Of a DNA stretch of 64,000 nt, positions 1 to 9,799 are shown piece by piece. Both the position numbers and the translations under genes were made by a program. Source of the DNA: Eublepharis macularius (taxonomy: Eukaryota; Chordata; Lepidosauria; Squamata; Eublepharidae); assembly GCF_028583425.1 (NCBI RefSeq), contig NC_072791.1, forward strand, positions 43,221,368 through 43,285,367, in the 5' to 3' direction. The notes under the pieces are model-generated. The model was not told the origin of the DNA and ran no database searches. It was given only the letters and a program-made list of their open reading frames with translations. Positions within the stretch are counted from its first letter, which is position 1; each line of letters starts with the position of its first letter.

Positions 1-400
1 ACGTTTATAACCAAGCCAGCCTAAGCATTTTGCAGATTTGACAGTGCAATCCCATGCAGAGTTGCATTCTTCTAAACCCACTGGCTTCATAGGATTTCAT
101 TGTCAGACCTTGCCTCACAAAAGCCATAATGGTCCGGTTCTAAGGGAAATTTATACAAGGAAAAGGGAACGTGGCAATATATTCCCATTCCTTTTTCAAA
201 TCACTAAATTCTGCAAGTTAAAAGTAATCAGTTTTTCTTATGTAGTATTTGTAAGAAACAAAGCTGCATGTCACAGCCATGTGTTGATTGCATTTTTGTA
301 GGATGAAAAGCAGCTGCAATTTCCTGATGCAATTCTGCACACAAAAAAACCCTGTCTGTAATAAGAACTCTGACTGCGGTTATTTCTAGATTATCTGGTC

Positions 401-632
401 TATTTATTTATGTTTAATTTATACCTCACCTTTCTCCCAAATTAGGACCAAGGTGACTTACATAATTCTCCTCTCCTCCTTATCCCCACAACAACCTTGT
501 GTGGTAGGTTAGCCTGAGTGTATGTGACAGGCCCAAAGTCACCCAGCAAACTGCCATGGCAGACTGGGGATTCAAACCTGATTATCCTAAATCTTGGTCT
601 GACATTCTAACCACTGCACCACACTTGCTCTC
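401..632 (-). repeat. tRNA-derived SINE, minus orientation
   Basis: Reading the minus strand: a tRNA-like head with A/B-box-like sequence, CTTGGTCC-type body with the core GCCATGG...TGGGTGAC, CTCACAGG-type segment, and a tail similar to the LINE 3' ends in this window (YCGCCTTGG...ATAAATAAA type). It shares its layout with the copies at 1167, 18316 and 21418. Confidence 0.8.
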
Positions 633-1166
633 ACATCCATATTGCCTTGCTGCTTAGTTTTGCACACTAATTCTCAGTATGACTTCATGTCCTGCTCACT
701 GGCAGCTTTCTTTGCCCACTGCCACTCTGAGCAATATCGGGAGAACAAAAAATTGAAACAACTGGTGTTGTCTGCACTGCTACATCACTTCTGGGGAAAA
801 ATTGAAAGTGATGTATGCTTTGCAACCACAGAGTTTCTGATGATTCCTAGAGCCACTTTAAGCAACTTCTGGGTTTTTCCCAAAAGTGACATAGTGACGC
901 ACAGGATGTTGTGCCCCTGGTTGCCAAGCACAAACTTGCCACCCTACTAAGGAAGTGGGTCCTCTGATCTGATGGTGAAGACAAGGTCTGACTATTCGCA
1001 GCCATGTTGGATTCTGGAACCTCTTCTGGTCACGTAGGTCATCAAGCATGAAAATAACCTTTCTTCTATTTTCCGTCTAAACCTTTTAACATTCTTCCTC
1101 TTAATTAAACTGCTATTTTTTTTAAAAAAATACAAAAATTCTGACTAAGAATATTTAGTATTAACA

Positions 1167-1410
1167 TTTTATTTATTTATTTACTTCATTTATGCCCTGC
1201 CTTTCTTCCCAGTCGGAAGCCAAAGCAACTTACATTGATCTCCTCTCCTCTATTTTATCCTCACAGCAACCCTGTGAAGCAGGTTAGGCTGAGAATGTGT
1301 GACTGGCCCACTGTCACCCAGGAATCTTCTATGGCAGAGGGAGGATTTGGACCTGGAACTCCCAGATTCTCATCTGATACTCTGACCTCTACACTTCCTA
1401 GGCTCTCTTC
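1167..1410 (-). repeat. tRNA-derived SINE, minus orientation
   Basis: Same family as at 401-632. Seen in plus orientation as TTTATTTATTTACTTCATTT, then CAGCAACCCTGTGAAG, CACTGTCACCCAGG and GGATTTGGACCTGG. Confidence 0.8.
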
Positions 1411-1489
1411 ATTGATTTGATGTGCTATCAGGAAAACTTTGGGTTACTGTTTTGTCTGAGAAATAAAGGGACTCTCACTCTACCATCAA

Positions 1490-1680
1490 GTCCTGGCTCC
1501 ACCACTGAGCATCTGATTTACATGCAGAACACCTTAGGTTCATCCTCCAACTGAAAAAGTATCAGGTAGGAGGTAATGTGAAATATTTCTGCCTGAGACC
1601 CTAGAGAAACTGCTGCTAGAGTAGATGATAAACCAAGGGCTTGGTATAAGACAGCTTCATAAGTGTGCTGTACAGGTCAG
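1490..1680 (+). repeat. tRNA-derived SINE of a second family (diverged)
   Basis: Diverged plus-strand copy with CCACTGAGCATCTG, TACATGCAGAACACC and GCCTGAGACCCTAGAGA. It aligns by eye with the copies at 7151 (minus) and 13117 (plus). Confidence 0.6.
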
Positions 1681-1699
1681 TTTTAGGAACTGAGACTTA

Positions 1700-1817
1700 G
1701 GGCCAAGCTACACATGACGAATGGCACTTGAATGGCAAGTGTATTTCTCCCTGTTCACTTGCCCTCCATTCAATCCACTTGCCGTTCAAGTGTCATTCGT
1801 CATGTGTAGCTTGGCCC
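1700..1817. mobile_element. Harbinger-like MITE, 118 bp, near-palindromic
   Basis: Terminal inverted repeats start GGGCCAAGCTACACATGACG and continue inward over about 35 bases, so the element folds into one hairpin. It is flanked by TTA on both sides (1697-1699, 1818-1820), the 3-bp target type of PIF/Harbinger elements. It has no coding capacity. Confidence 0.82.
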
Positions 1818-1828
1818 TTAGTTTCCCA

Positions 1829-1994
1829 CAGGGGTTTTTTTCTGGGAAAACAGATGGCAGAACTCTGAAGAGGGAAATGAGGAAGAAACACACGGGATTC
1901 TTTGAAATCATATTATTTTCATGCACTATTGCCGAGTATTTTCAAGAGGTGCTGGAACTCCGTTCCCCTGCGTTCCCCCTGAAAAAAAGCCCTG
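1829..1994. mobile_element. hAT-like MITE, 166 bp (same family as 9203-9462)
   Basis: The ends are CAGGGGTTTTTTTCTGGG and CCCCCTGAAAAAAAGCCCTG. The flanking 8-mers GTTTCCCA (1821-1828) and GTTTCCTG (1995-2002) agree at 6 of 8 positions, as expected of an aged hAT target duplication. The right arm repeats the left arm of the 9203 copy in reverse. Confidence 0.8.
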
Positions 1995-3018
1995 GTTTCC
2001 TGTAATTTTTAGTCTATGTACTGTAAAAGGTCCCACCCAGGTCTGAATATGATTGGACTAGCTTTAGGACACTCACACACATTCCAAGCATCACAGTTCC
2101 TCAAGCCAACCTGGAACTAATGGCTCAGATACCAGCCAAAAAAAGACCTTGCATCTCAGAGGAAAAGAATCTCCCAGCTCTGTTCTCCAAGACAAAGATA
2201 ATTAACCTCCCCCAAATGGCTTTTCCCTGACAAACCGATTCCAAGACCAACAGAGTTAAATGGGAGGGGGGGAACTCATTTTACTTCTGGAGACTCCAAG
2301 CAAGCAAGATTTGTTTCCATTTCCATCTGGAAAGTAGTCCCCCCCACCCACCCCAATTTGCTGCTTATAAAGAGATTCTAGGAACTGCCTGGCGGAGAAC
2401 ATTAGCAGCTAGAGTAGTTCACACATGGAAGGAAAAACAAAGAGGGATTGAAGATGTTCCCTTGAAGCTAAAAGAGGAACCTGCCTGAGTACCCACAGGG
2501 AGCTCATTCCCTGCTTAATCTGCTTTGTATGTAATTGTTTCCTAATGACTAGGTCCTTGTTTGGTCCCAGCAGGTTCAGGGACTGGGGCTGCCACTGAGG
2601 TTTCCTAACACCCGACTACCATTATAGGTATTACCTTAGGCAATGCTGCTCTCTAATTGCTGGGCATTGTCCATACTTACAGCAGATAGTCTCTAGAGGT
2701 GCAGCAACCGTTACAAGGGGCAGGAGTATACCTGTAGCTTAAAAAAAGTTAATGGAAATTTCTCTGGCATAATGGCTTGGAGATTTCCACCTTTCAGACA
2801 AGGAACAAATATTCTATCTTATATTGACTTTTGAAAAGTAAATGAAAACCAGTACTGGAAATTCCAGAGAGGTAACCCTGTCTTTTTTAATGTGTTTGTT
2901 TAGAGAGGAGCTTCCCACTTTTCTCCTCAATGGGAGCTCAAAGCAGCTGAAAACATCAACTGCCTCCATCGATATTTTTGCTCATCTGAGCAAAACCTGC
3001 AAATGGCTACGGTCGGTA

Positions 3019-3450
3019 ACTTCCATTCATACGCATTCTCTGTGGTAGCTCCCACCCTGTGAAAGGGTCTACTTGGGAAGGTCAAGGAGACTCCTACATG
3101 TCTATTGTTTTGCAGAACATGCAAAAGAGAGATGTTCAGGAGGGCATTTTTAGAGTAGTACCAGGAGGGCGCCTTTATAATGGAACAAGGCTGTATATAG
3201 TCCACTACAATGAGATCATTGCAGTGATTATTCTAGAGATCATCTCACTTTTACTGCATTTTTTTCTACTATTATGAGTCCACTAAATCTTGATTAAGCA
3301 GTTGTAGTTCACATTGTCTACTAATTCTGTAATTCTAGTCTAATTGCATTGTTCATTGGCTATCTTATGCAGTATGGTTGTGGGGGTTTTTTATCCTGTA
3401 ATCTGCTTTGAATTTCAGCAAGAAAGGGGCTATAAATAAAATAAATTAAT
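3019..3450 (+). repeat. L2/CR1-clade LINE 3' fragment
   Basis: The start resembles the C-terminal ORF region of the L2 copy at 60340-60470 (GTAGCTCCCACCCTG; TTTTGCAGAACATGCAAAAG; TTCAGGAGGGC). It ends with the usual 3' end, ATCTGCTTTGAATTTCAGC then ATAAATAAAATAAA. Confidence 0.7.
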
Positions 3451-3818
3451 CTTCACAACCACCATTTGAGGTAGCTTAGTGTGGGAGAGTTCTAGGTGGG
3501 CAGCCATGTTGGTCTGGCATAGAACAGCAGGATTTGAGTCCAGCAGCACCTCAGAGACCAAGATTTTCAGTGTGTAAATTTTTGAGACTCAGAGCTCCCT
3601 TCAGATGTCTTCAGGTTTCTAAACAAGGGAGCTCTGACTCTCAACACTTACAGTCTGAAATTCTTGTTGGTCTCTAAAGTCTATTGGACTCAAATCCTGC
3701 TGGTTTGGGAGACTGGCCTAAGGTCACTTTGCAAGCTTCCATGGTCACAATGGGGATTTGAACCTGGGTCTCTCAGATCCTAATTTTACCCTCTAACTGC
3801 TATACTGCACTGGCTGTA
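3451..3818 (-). repeat. tRNA-derived SINE split by a hairpin element
   Basis: SINE parts 3451-3488 and 3706-3818 belong to one minus-strand copy (GGTCACTTTGCAAGCTTCCATGG, GGGATTTGAACCTGG). A hairpin element is inserted between them. Confidence 0.7.
3489..3705. mobile_element. Hairpin (fold-back) element inserted in SINE
   Basis: It contains GCAGGATTTGAGTCCAGCAG and its inverse CTATTGGACTCAAATCCTGC about 200 bp apart, with CAGAGCTCCCTT and AAGGGAGCTCTG at the centre. TGGGAGA flanks both sides (3482-3488, 3706-3712). Confidence 0.75.
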
Positions 3819-3848
3819 ACAAGAACAGAAAATGTGGGGCACGATAAA

Positions 3849-4360
3849 CAGGGCCATATTAACTCATGGCCAGGCCCCTAGGCTTTCAGGTATTTCGGGC
3901 CCCCTCCAGCACTTCAATCTTTCACCTCACTACAACTGACAGTCTGACCCTGGTACGGTAGATTCTAGACCGCAATACATAGCCCTATATCTATTTTGAG
4001 GGTCTCCTGAAGAATTCTATTCACAATTTTAAAAATATTTTTATTGTGGGAGTAGAACTCTTCAGGAAAGCACATTTTGGGGGTATGATTGTTCAATACT
4101 GTAATATTCTGAAGTGAATAAAAATTTTATTATTTATTAAAAATATATAATTTGTGAATAATTGTTTTATTATAAGAGCAATTTGTTTTACTTCAATAAG
4201 GAAGCAGTTAATTATCTTATTAATAGAGGTTATATAAGAGAATAAATTAATTATAATTTGTGTGGGGGTGTGCCTCAGCCAAAAAAAATTGACAGGCCCC
4301 CTAGTCCCGGCGGGGCCCCTAGGCTTTAGCCTAATCAGCCTTATGAATAATACGGCCCTG
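3849..4360. mobile_element. hAT-like non-autonomous element, 512 bp
   Basis: An exact 8-bp duplication ACGATAAA lies at 3841-3848 and 4361-4368. The ends are CAGGGCCATATTA and TAATACGGCCCTG. Inside the ends, a sub-terminal GCCCCTAGGCTTT occurs near both ends in the same direction. The interior is very AT-rich. No transposase remains. Confidence 0.88.
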
Positions 4361-4601
4361 ACGATAAAGGTTGATGACATTTTATTCCAGCTTGTGTTTT
4401 GGGATACTAAAGCCCACTTCTCCAGACACAATGACTGGACTAGTTTTCTACAATTGTAACTCCTTTAAAATGCCAGGAAAGCTAAATACAAACAAGCCAA
4501 GCGCCATTCAGGAAGACTCAGAGGCCAAGGAAAGCAAGGAGGGGTGGGGGAGAACAGGACAACAGCAAGCTGGTCCAAGACACAGTCACAGTTGACCAGT
4601 A

Positions 4602-4779
4602 GGGTTGCCACAAAGGTCAGGAGGAAAAGTGCCCTGTCCCTTTAATAGAGGCTTTAAAGGGTTTTTTCTCTAGGTGATATTATTTACTTCCACGGATGAG
4701 AACTTTTAGTTGTCCATTTCCACATATTATGCCTCTATTGAAGAGACAGGACATTTTTCTCCAGATCTATTGGCAAACC
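4602..4779. mobile_element. Short inverted-repeat element flanked by TA
   Basis: Ends GGGTTGCCA and TGGCAAACC are flanked by TA (4600-4601, 4780-4781). Its overall form is the same as 63454-63648. A TA duplication suggests a Tc1/mariner-type MITE, but the class is not proven. Confidence 0.6.
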
Positions 4780-5144
4780 TATTGACCATCCTGTAAGCAC
4801 CTTCTTCCTGCTTCTTTTAACAGGGGCTGGTGGTATTCTGGGGCCAAAGAAAACAAGAGCACTTAAGTGGTTTCAGGTGAACTTGCATTCTAAAGCAAGG
4901 CAGGACTGAGAAGGGGTCATCCCTGAGCCGGACAGAAGTACAACAGCAACATAAGATTTCTACACTTACTTGGACCTACTCACACAGCCATCCCCTCATA
5001 CGACAACCACAGCAAAATCCTTGTCTCTGCTGAGTTTCAGCTGCTTTTCCCAATGGTTGGACAGTCACATGTATGTTCATCAGCTGTCTCATGAAGGACT
5101 CAACCCATATTAGCCACCCTATTTTGCCACAAGGTATCTGATAA

Positions 5145-5265
5145 GGGAGCTTTGATTCTTGAAAGATTATACCATGGAAATCTTTTCGGTCTTTTAAGGT
5201 GCTACTAGACTAAAATCTTTCTCTTCTGCTGCAGACTAATATGGCTATCCACCTGGAACCATTTT
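5145..5265 (-). repeat. Hairpin-family element, single arm, decayed
   Basis: It carries TTTTAAGGTGCTACTAGACT and CAGACTAATATGGCTATCCA, which are the minus-strand forms of the arm seen intact at 21068-21264. Confidence 0.6.
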
Positions 5266-5500
5266 GCCACACAATCTCAAACACTCAAAAACCAATGGCT
5301 GCAATAGTTTGCTGAACACCAAATCTTATGCATGGCAATGGATGCACAAAACCAGTCTATAAAATAGCTGGCACAGCTGGTGTTAACAGGACACAGCTTT
5401 TTTTATGACCACAGGACAGTGAGGTGATTATGTAAATAGGCCTCTGTTAATGTTCAGGCTCTGAGCCTTTTCCTGTACGTACATTAGCTGTGGTTAGTGG

Positions 5501-5705
5501 TGATCTGGACAGCCCAGGATAGCCCAGTGTTGTCAGATCTCGGAAGCTAAGTAGGTCAGCATTGGTTAGTACTTGAATGGGAGATCATCAAGGAAGTCCA
5601 GGGTCACTATGCAGAGGTAGACAATGGCAAACCAGCTCTGAACATCTCTTGCCCTGAAGAACCTATGAGGTTGCCATAAGTTGGCTGTGACTTGATGTCA
5701 AAAAG
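5501..5705 (+). repeat. 5S-rRNA-derived SINE
   Basis: The head resembles vertebrate 5S rRNA: GATCTCGGAAGCTAAG, then GGTTAGTACTTGAATGGGAGA. The body has CAATGGCAAACCA and the tail GTTGCCATAAGTTGGCTGTG, the same kind of end as the BovB 3' end at 28300-28350, so BovB/RTE machinery probably mobilised it. Confidence 0.82.
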
Positions 5706-5721
5706 AAAAAGCATGGACAGC

Positions 5722-5915
5722 CTGCATAGACTGGGAAGATCTAGGTTCTAGCACTCCAGCTTGCTATGAAACTTATTGGGTGATCTGGGGCCAGTCACTT
5801 ACTCTTAGCTTTACCTCTCTCATAGGATTCTTGTGAAGATAAAACGGAGGAGAGGAGAGCAGTGAATGCCACCCTGAGCTCTTCAGAGTAAGGATGGGAT
5901 TACAATGTACCAAAT
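5722..5915 (+). repeat. tRNA-derived SINE, plus orientation
   Basis: It contains GATCTAGGTTCTAGCACTCC, GGTGATCTGGGGCCAGTCAC and AAAACGGAGGAGAGGAGAGC, the family features also seen at 18316. Confidence 0.7.
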
Positions 5916-6073
5916 GCACTAGATAAGATCATGGCGCAGGCAGTATAGAGTAAGTTAAATAACGCTCAGGCAGTTAAATGAACCAACAGTAAAGCAGAGG
6001 GAAAGAGGAATAGACAGTGAAAAGAATGAGCGATCAAGAGAATCCTGCAAGAATTCTGCAGAGGCAGTGAACT

Positions 6074-6298
6074 GTGGAAGTGAAAAGCCAAGGCAAGTGT
6101 GGCCCGACAGACCCTGCTTTTGCACATCCTCCACGACTCAGAAGCCATCTGGCTGCTGTGACAGAGAGAGATGTGCAGCAGTGCTATCAGCTGATGACCA
6201 GGGAAGAAAGCCCATTAGTGATGGCAGGTTTGATTGAATGCTGTCCACCAGAACTCAGACAGACTTTCAATGAACTTTTATGTTTGCAGATACACTGA
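6074..6298 (+). other. Unexplained 74-residue open stretch
   Basis: This is an open frame of 74 codons on the plus strand, antisense to ADCK1 intron. Its composition looks protein-like: TERDVQQCYQLM, a CCPPELRQTF segment, and LCLQIH at the stop. I do not recognise it. It could be an exon of an unannotated antisense gene, an old retrogene scrap, or chance. No matching splice partner was identified. Confidence 0.25.
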
Positions 6299-7150
6299 AC
6301 AGACTGCCCTAAGACTTCAAGTTCCTACCAGGCTGAGACTTGCCCAGCCAAATGACAACAAGTTTCAAAGCAAACAAATGCAGGGGCAGAAAGTCTTCTA
6401 ATATCCAAACAACACACTGCACTAACTCATCACTCACCTTGGCAAGCCTTTCCTGCTGAATCATAACACCAAGGCTGCCAAGGAAGAAGAAAACAGCTGA
6501 GAGGGACATGGCTGCTTCCCCACACATTAAATAAAGAAATCATCAGGGAGGGCCTGACAGAGGTTAATGAAGTTATGAAGGGACAGGACCAAAGGCCGAA
6601 GTCTGTGGGAACACTTGTCAAACCACAAGGTGCCTGCAAGGCAGAAGAAAACTACAGCCTGCCCTTCAGCAGGTAAAGATGTCACAATCCTTCCCAACAA
6701 TTGTGTTGAAGCCAAAGAAGATTCCAGAATAGCAAACTCGGAATCCAAAGATTTCAGAGTTCTGTTCAAGCAACTGCGTCCCATTTAGCAGCAGAACCTG
6801 CGCTTCTTCTCCATAGCTGAGCTGGACAGATAAATTTTAGGTGAGGATCCCATCCCATGGTCTGCTCAGCTCTTTAGCCCTCCATTTCAGACTGCCTAAA
6901 AAAATAGCTGCTACTTTGTACTGATCTTGAGAGAATTTGTGTGTGCTGCTTACTCATTTCTCACGAACAGGATGGCAACGGTCCACTCATCATTTCTCTC
7001 AAACCCAATAAACTTCTGTAAGATGCGACCAACATTAGAGCTCTTCCCAACAACTATTTCTGTGGATAATCATCACCCATTTTTGTTTGTGACTGGTGAT
7101 TTTATATCACGCACAGTCTGTACCACAAATTACAGTCAATGCTATTTTTA

Positions 7151-7350
7151 AAGACACATGAAGCTACCTTATATTGAATCAGACAATCAAGGTCAGTATT
7201 ACCTACTCAGGCTGGTATTAGCTTGCCAGGGACTCAAGCAGAGGTCTTTCACATCACCTACTGCCTGATTCTTTTAAATGGAGATGCTAGGGATTGAACC
7301 TAGGATCTTCTGCAAGCCAAGCAGATGCTTCTGCCACAACCCTTCAGGCT
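7151..7350 (-). repeat. tRNA-derived SINE, second family, minus orientation
   Basis: Plus strand shows CATGAAGCTACCTTATATTG, GGTCTTTCACATCACCTACT and GGGATTGAACCTAGGATCTT, i.e. a reversed tRNA-like head with the B box near the right end. Confidence 0.75.
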
Positions 7351-8791
7351 CTATTACATTCATGCTTGATAGAAAGTAAAGAGTATCTCCGTGCATTTAG
7401 TACAAAGTTCTCCAGGTCCTGTTGCTTTGTCTGTGGCTTTTCTCCCATTTCTTCCACACCACTATAGGACAAGACTTGTCCATGCAACTTCCTTTGTTCT
7501 CCCCCGCCTACTGAAATTAAAGCACCAACTCTGCATTTTTTCTTAGCTTTTTCATTATCGCTGTGCTGTGTTTGATGCCTTCAGTTTAACCATCCATTTA
7601 GCCATTGCATTGTTAGTGGTTCTGCTTCATCAACATCTGGGCAACCCAGTCACAACTGACATCTACCCTCCCATTCTGATCTACTCTTGTATATATGCCT
7701 TTCCCAATCCCACAGCTTACTCTCCTGGCTCATGTTCAGATACTCAATGACAGGAATTCCTCAACCCTCAGAAGTGATAATGGAACTGAACCCCAAATGC
7801 AGCACGGAACCTGACTTCAGACTCCTCTTTTGGTGTGTTTCAATCTTACAGTCACAGAAAGACACAGTAAGATCTCTACTGGTTTGGCCCAAAGTTCCAG
7901 CCATCTACTTCCAGCAGGAGAAAGCCCAGTGCTTCTTAATAGTATACTAGCAGGGTCTGAAGGCAAGAACTCATCCCTGTTATAGCATCTGGCATAGAGA
8001 TGTACACTGCCACCGAGCATGGAGGTTCCATTTAGTTGTCATAGTTAAAAGCCACTAATTGGCCCAGTACTCCATGATCCTGCTTATTAGAAACAATCTT
8101 GTTTGAACTGTGAACCATATGGACTAATAATAACATGTATAACATGCCCAAAATAGCTAGGCACAGAAAATGAATAGATTGACCCTGCGCACATGGCAAA
8201 ATAAAAGAAAGCTGGACGAGAACTATGCATACTTAACATGTATCTTTAATTTAAAATCTCTGCAGCCCAAATTCTAATTGCTAAAATGTTTTGCATAAGA
8301 AAAAAGAGAGAGCCTATTATGGTAGCTAGATCTCAACAAAAGCAAGAAACTCTCATAACAATGTAATTAACGGTGTGACCACAATACACAAACCAATTTT
8401 AATTCAAAAACATTCTTGATACTTTTAACACTCTTGATACAAGTTGGTAATGTTCATGATTATATTGTTGTTGGGGTTTCTTGTTTTTTTTTTAAATGTT
8501 TTGCATGCCATCTTGCACTGCAGGTAGAGGACAGATACTCAAATCTTTGATTCTCAATCAGATAACAAATGAGATAGACATGAAGGATTTGCTGCAAAAG
8601 CACTGCTCAAGTTGGCATCCTTCAGCCTACTGTAAGAGACTCCAAGATCTTCTGGTGAGAAATGAAGGACATCAGGAGAAACAGCCTCTTTATCCTAACT
8701 GACACCACTGCAAATGATATTTTTCATCACACTATTCAATAACATCCAAACAATTACAACAGAAGTTCCTTCACCAAGCAGTCCTTAATTT

Positions 8792-9035
8792 AATATATTG
8801 TCGAAGGCTTTCACGGGCGGAGAACGATGGTTGTTGTGGATTTTCCAGGCTGTATAGCCGTGGTCTTGGCATTGTAGTTCCTGACGTTTCGCCAGCAGCT
8901 GTGACTGGCATCTTCAGAGGCGTAGCACCAAAAGACCGAGATCTCTCAAGATGCCAGTCTCAGCTGCTGGCGAAACGTCAGGAACTACAATGCCAAGACC
9001 ACGGCTATACAGCCCGGAAAATCCACAATAACCAT
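8792..9035. mobile_element. Penelope-like hairpin copy with 12-bp target duplication
   Basis: The plus-strand arm contains GGCTGTATAGCCGTGGTCTT and GACGTTTCGCCAGCAGCTG. The inverted arm ends near 9030 (CCAAGACCACGGCTATACAG). The same sequence forms the 3' end of the Penelope-like remnant at 59405-59922. AGTCCTTAATTT flanks both sides (8780-8791, 9036-9047). Inverted twin copies and variable-length duplications are typical of Penelope-like elements. Confidence 0.82.
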
Positions 9036-9202
9036 AGTCCTTAATTTGTTTAATTTGCTCTCACTCTTGAAGGAGATGAACCCAGACAAATCCCCTTGTT
9101 TTTATCCCCCATTCTTCACACATTTATCTTCCATGTTTCAACCAGTGTCATCTAACCAAGGATAGCAAGATTTTCATGGCTAACCCAAGCAGTGTGCAGA
9201 TC

Positions 9203-9462
9203 CAGGGCTTTTTTTCAGGGGGAACGTGGGGGAACGGAGTTCCGGAACCTCTTGAAAATGGTCACGTGGCTGGTGGCCCCGCCCCCTGATCTCCAGACAG
9301 AGGGGAGTTTAGATTGCCCTCCGCGCTGCTCAGCAGCGCAGAGGGCAATCTAAACTCCCCTCTGTCTGGAGATCAGGGGGCTGGGCTACCGGCCATGTGA
9401 CCATTTTCTCCGAGGGCAACCTATTGAATTCCGCCACCTCTTTTCCCAGAAAAAAAGCCCTG
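9203..9462. mobile_element. hAT-like palindromic MITE, 260 bp
   Basis: An exact 8-bp duplication TGCAGATC lies at 9195-9202 and 9463-9470. The ends are CAGGGCTTTTTTTC and its complement. A nearly perfect inner palindrome centred at about 9330 has arms of about 50 bases (CCCCTGATCTCCAGACAGAG and its inverse). It has no coding capacity. Confidence 0.9.
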
Positions 9463-9578
9463 TGCAGATCTATGTTGGCAGTAGCTGAAATGCTGACTCT
9501 GCACATCCTTTGGGGCTCTGGGAAACTCCCAGAAGTGGGAAATCAACTCCATTGCCACTTATTAGGCTGCTAACAAAG

Positions 9579-9660
9579 CCATCCTGAGCAGAATTACACC
9601 CGTCTAAGTTAATGGATTTCAATGGGCTCAGAAGGGTGTAATTGTGCTTAGGACTGCACT
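9579..9660. repeat. Short palindromic repeat, about 80 bp
   Basis: CATCCTGAGCAGAATTACACC pairs with GGTGTAATTGTGCTTAGGACTG around a GGATTTCAATGGGCTC centre. Related copies are at 12508-12575 and 31741-31824. Confidence 0.7.
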
Positions 9661-9715
9661 AAAGATCAGCAAGTGGGGCAGTTGCTTTGGAAAAAAGAAA
9701 CTGTTGTTCCTTTAC

Positions 9716-9799
9716 CTGTGATTTGACATACTCATATTCTTCTGTCCCACGGGGAACATTCCGCAGGGATGTGAGGTAATCATATGTGATAACTGCAGT
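9716..9799 (-). CDS. ADCK1: ADCK1 second coding exon
   Basis: There are 84 bases (28 codons) between acceptor TTTTGTAG and donor CAG|GTAAAG, phase 0 on both sides. It encodes the block with YDYLTSL and GTEEYEYVKSQ, which matches human residues just after AVAT. Confidence 0.92.

Noticed and set aside
5501..5705. A possible functional 5S rRNA gene
   Set aside because: Only the head resembles 5S and it is diverged; a SINE body and LINE-like tail follow, and three similar copies exist in the window.
1..9700. Further ADCK1 exons on the minus strand
   Set aside because: I searched for the next conserved block after residue 73 and did not find it in any minus-strand frame, so it probably lies outside the window.
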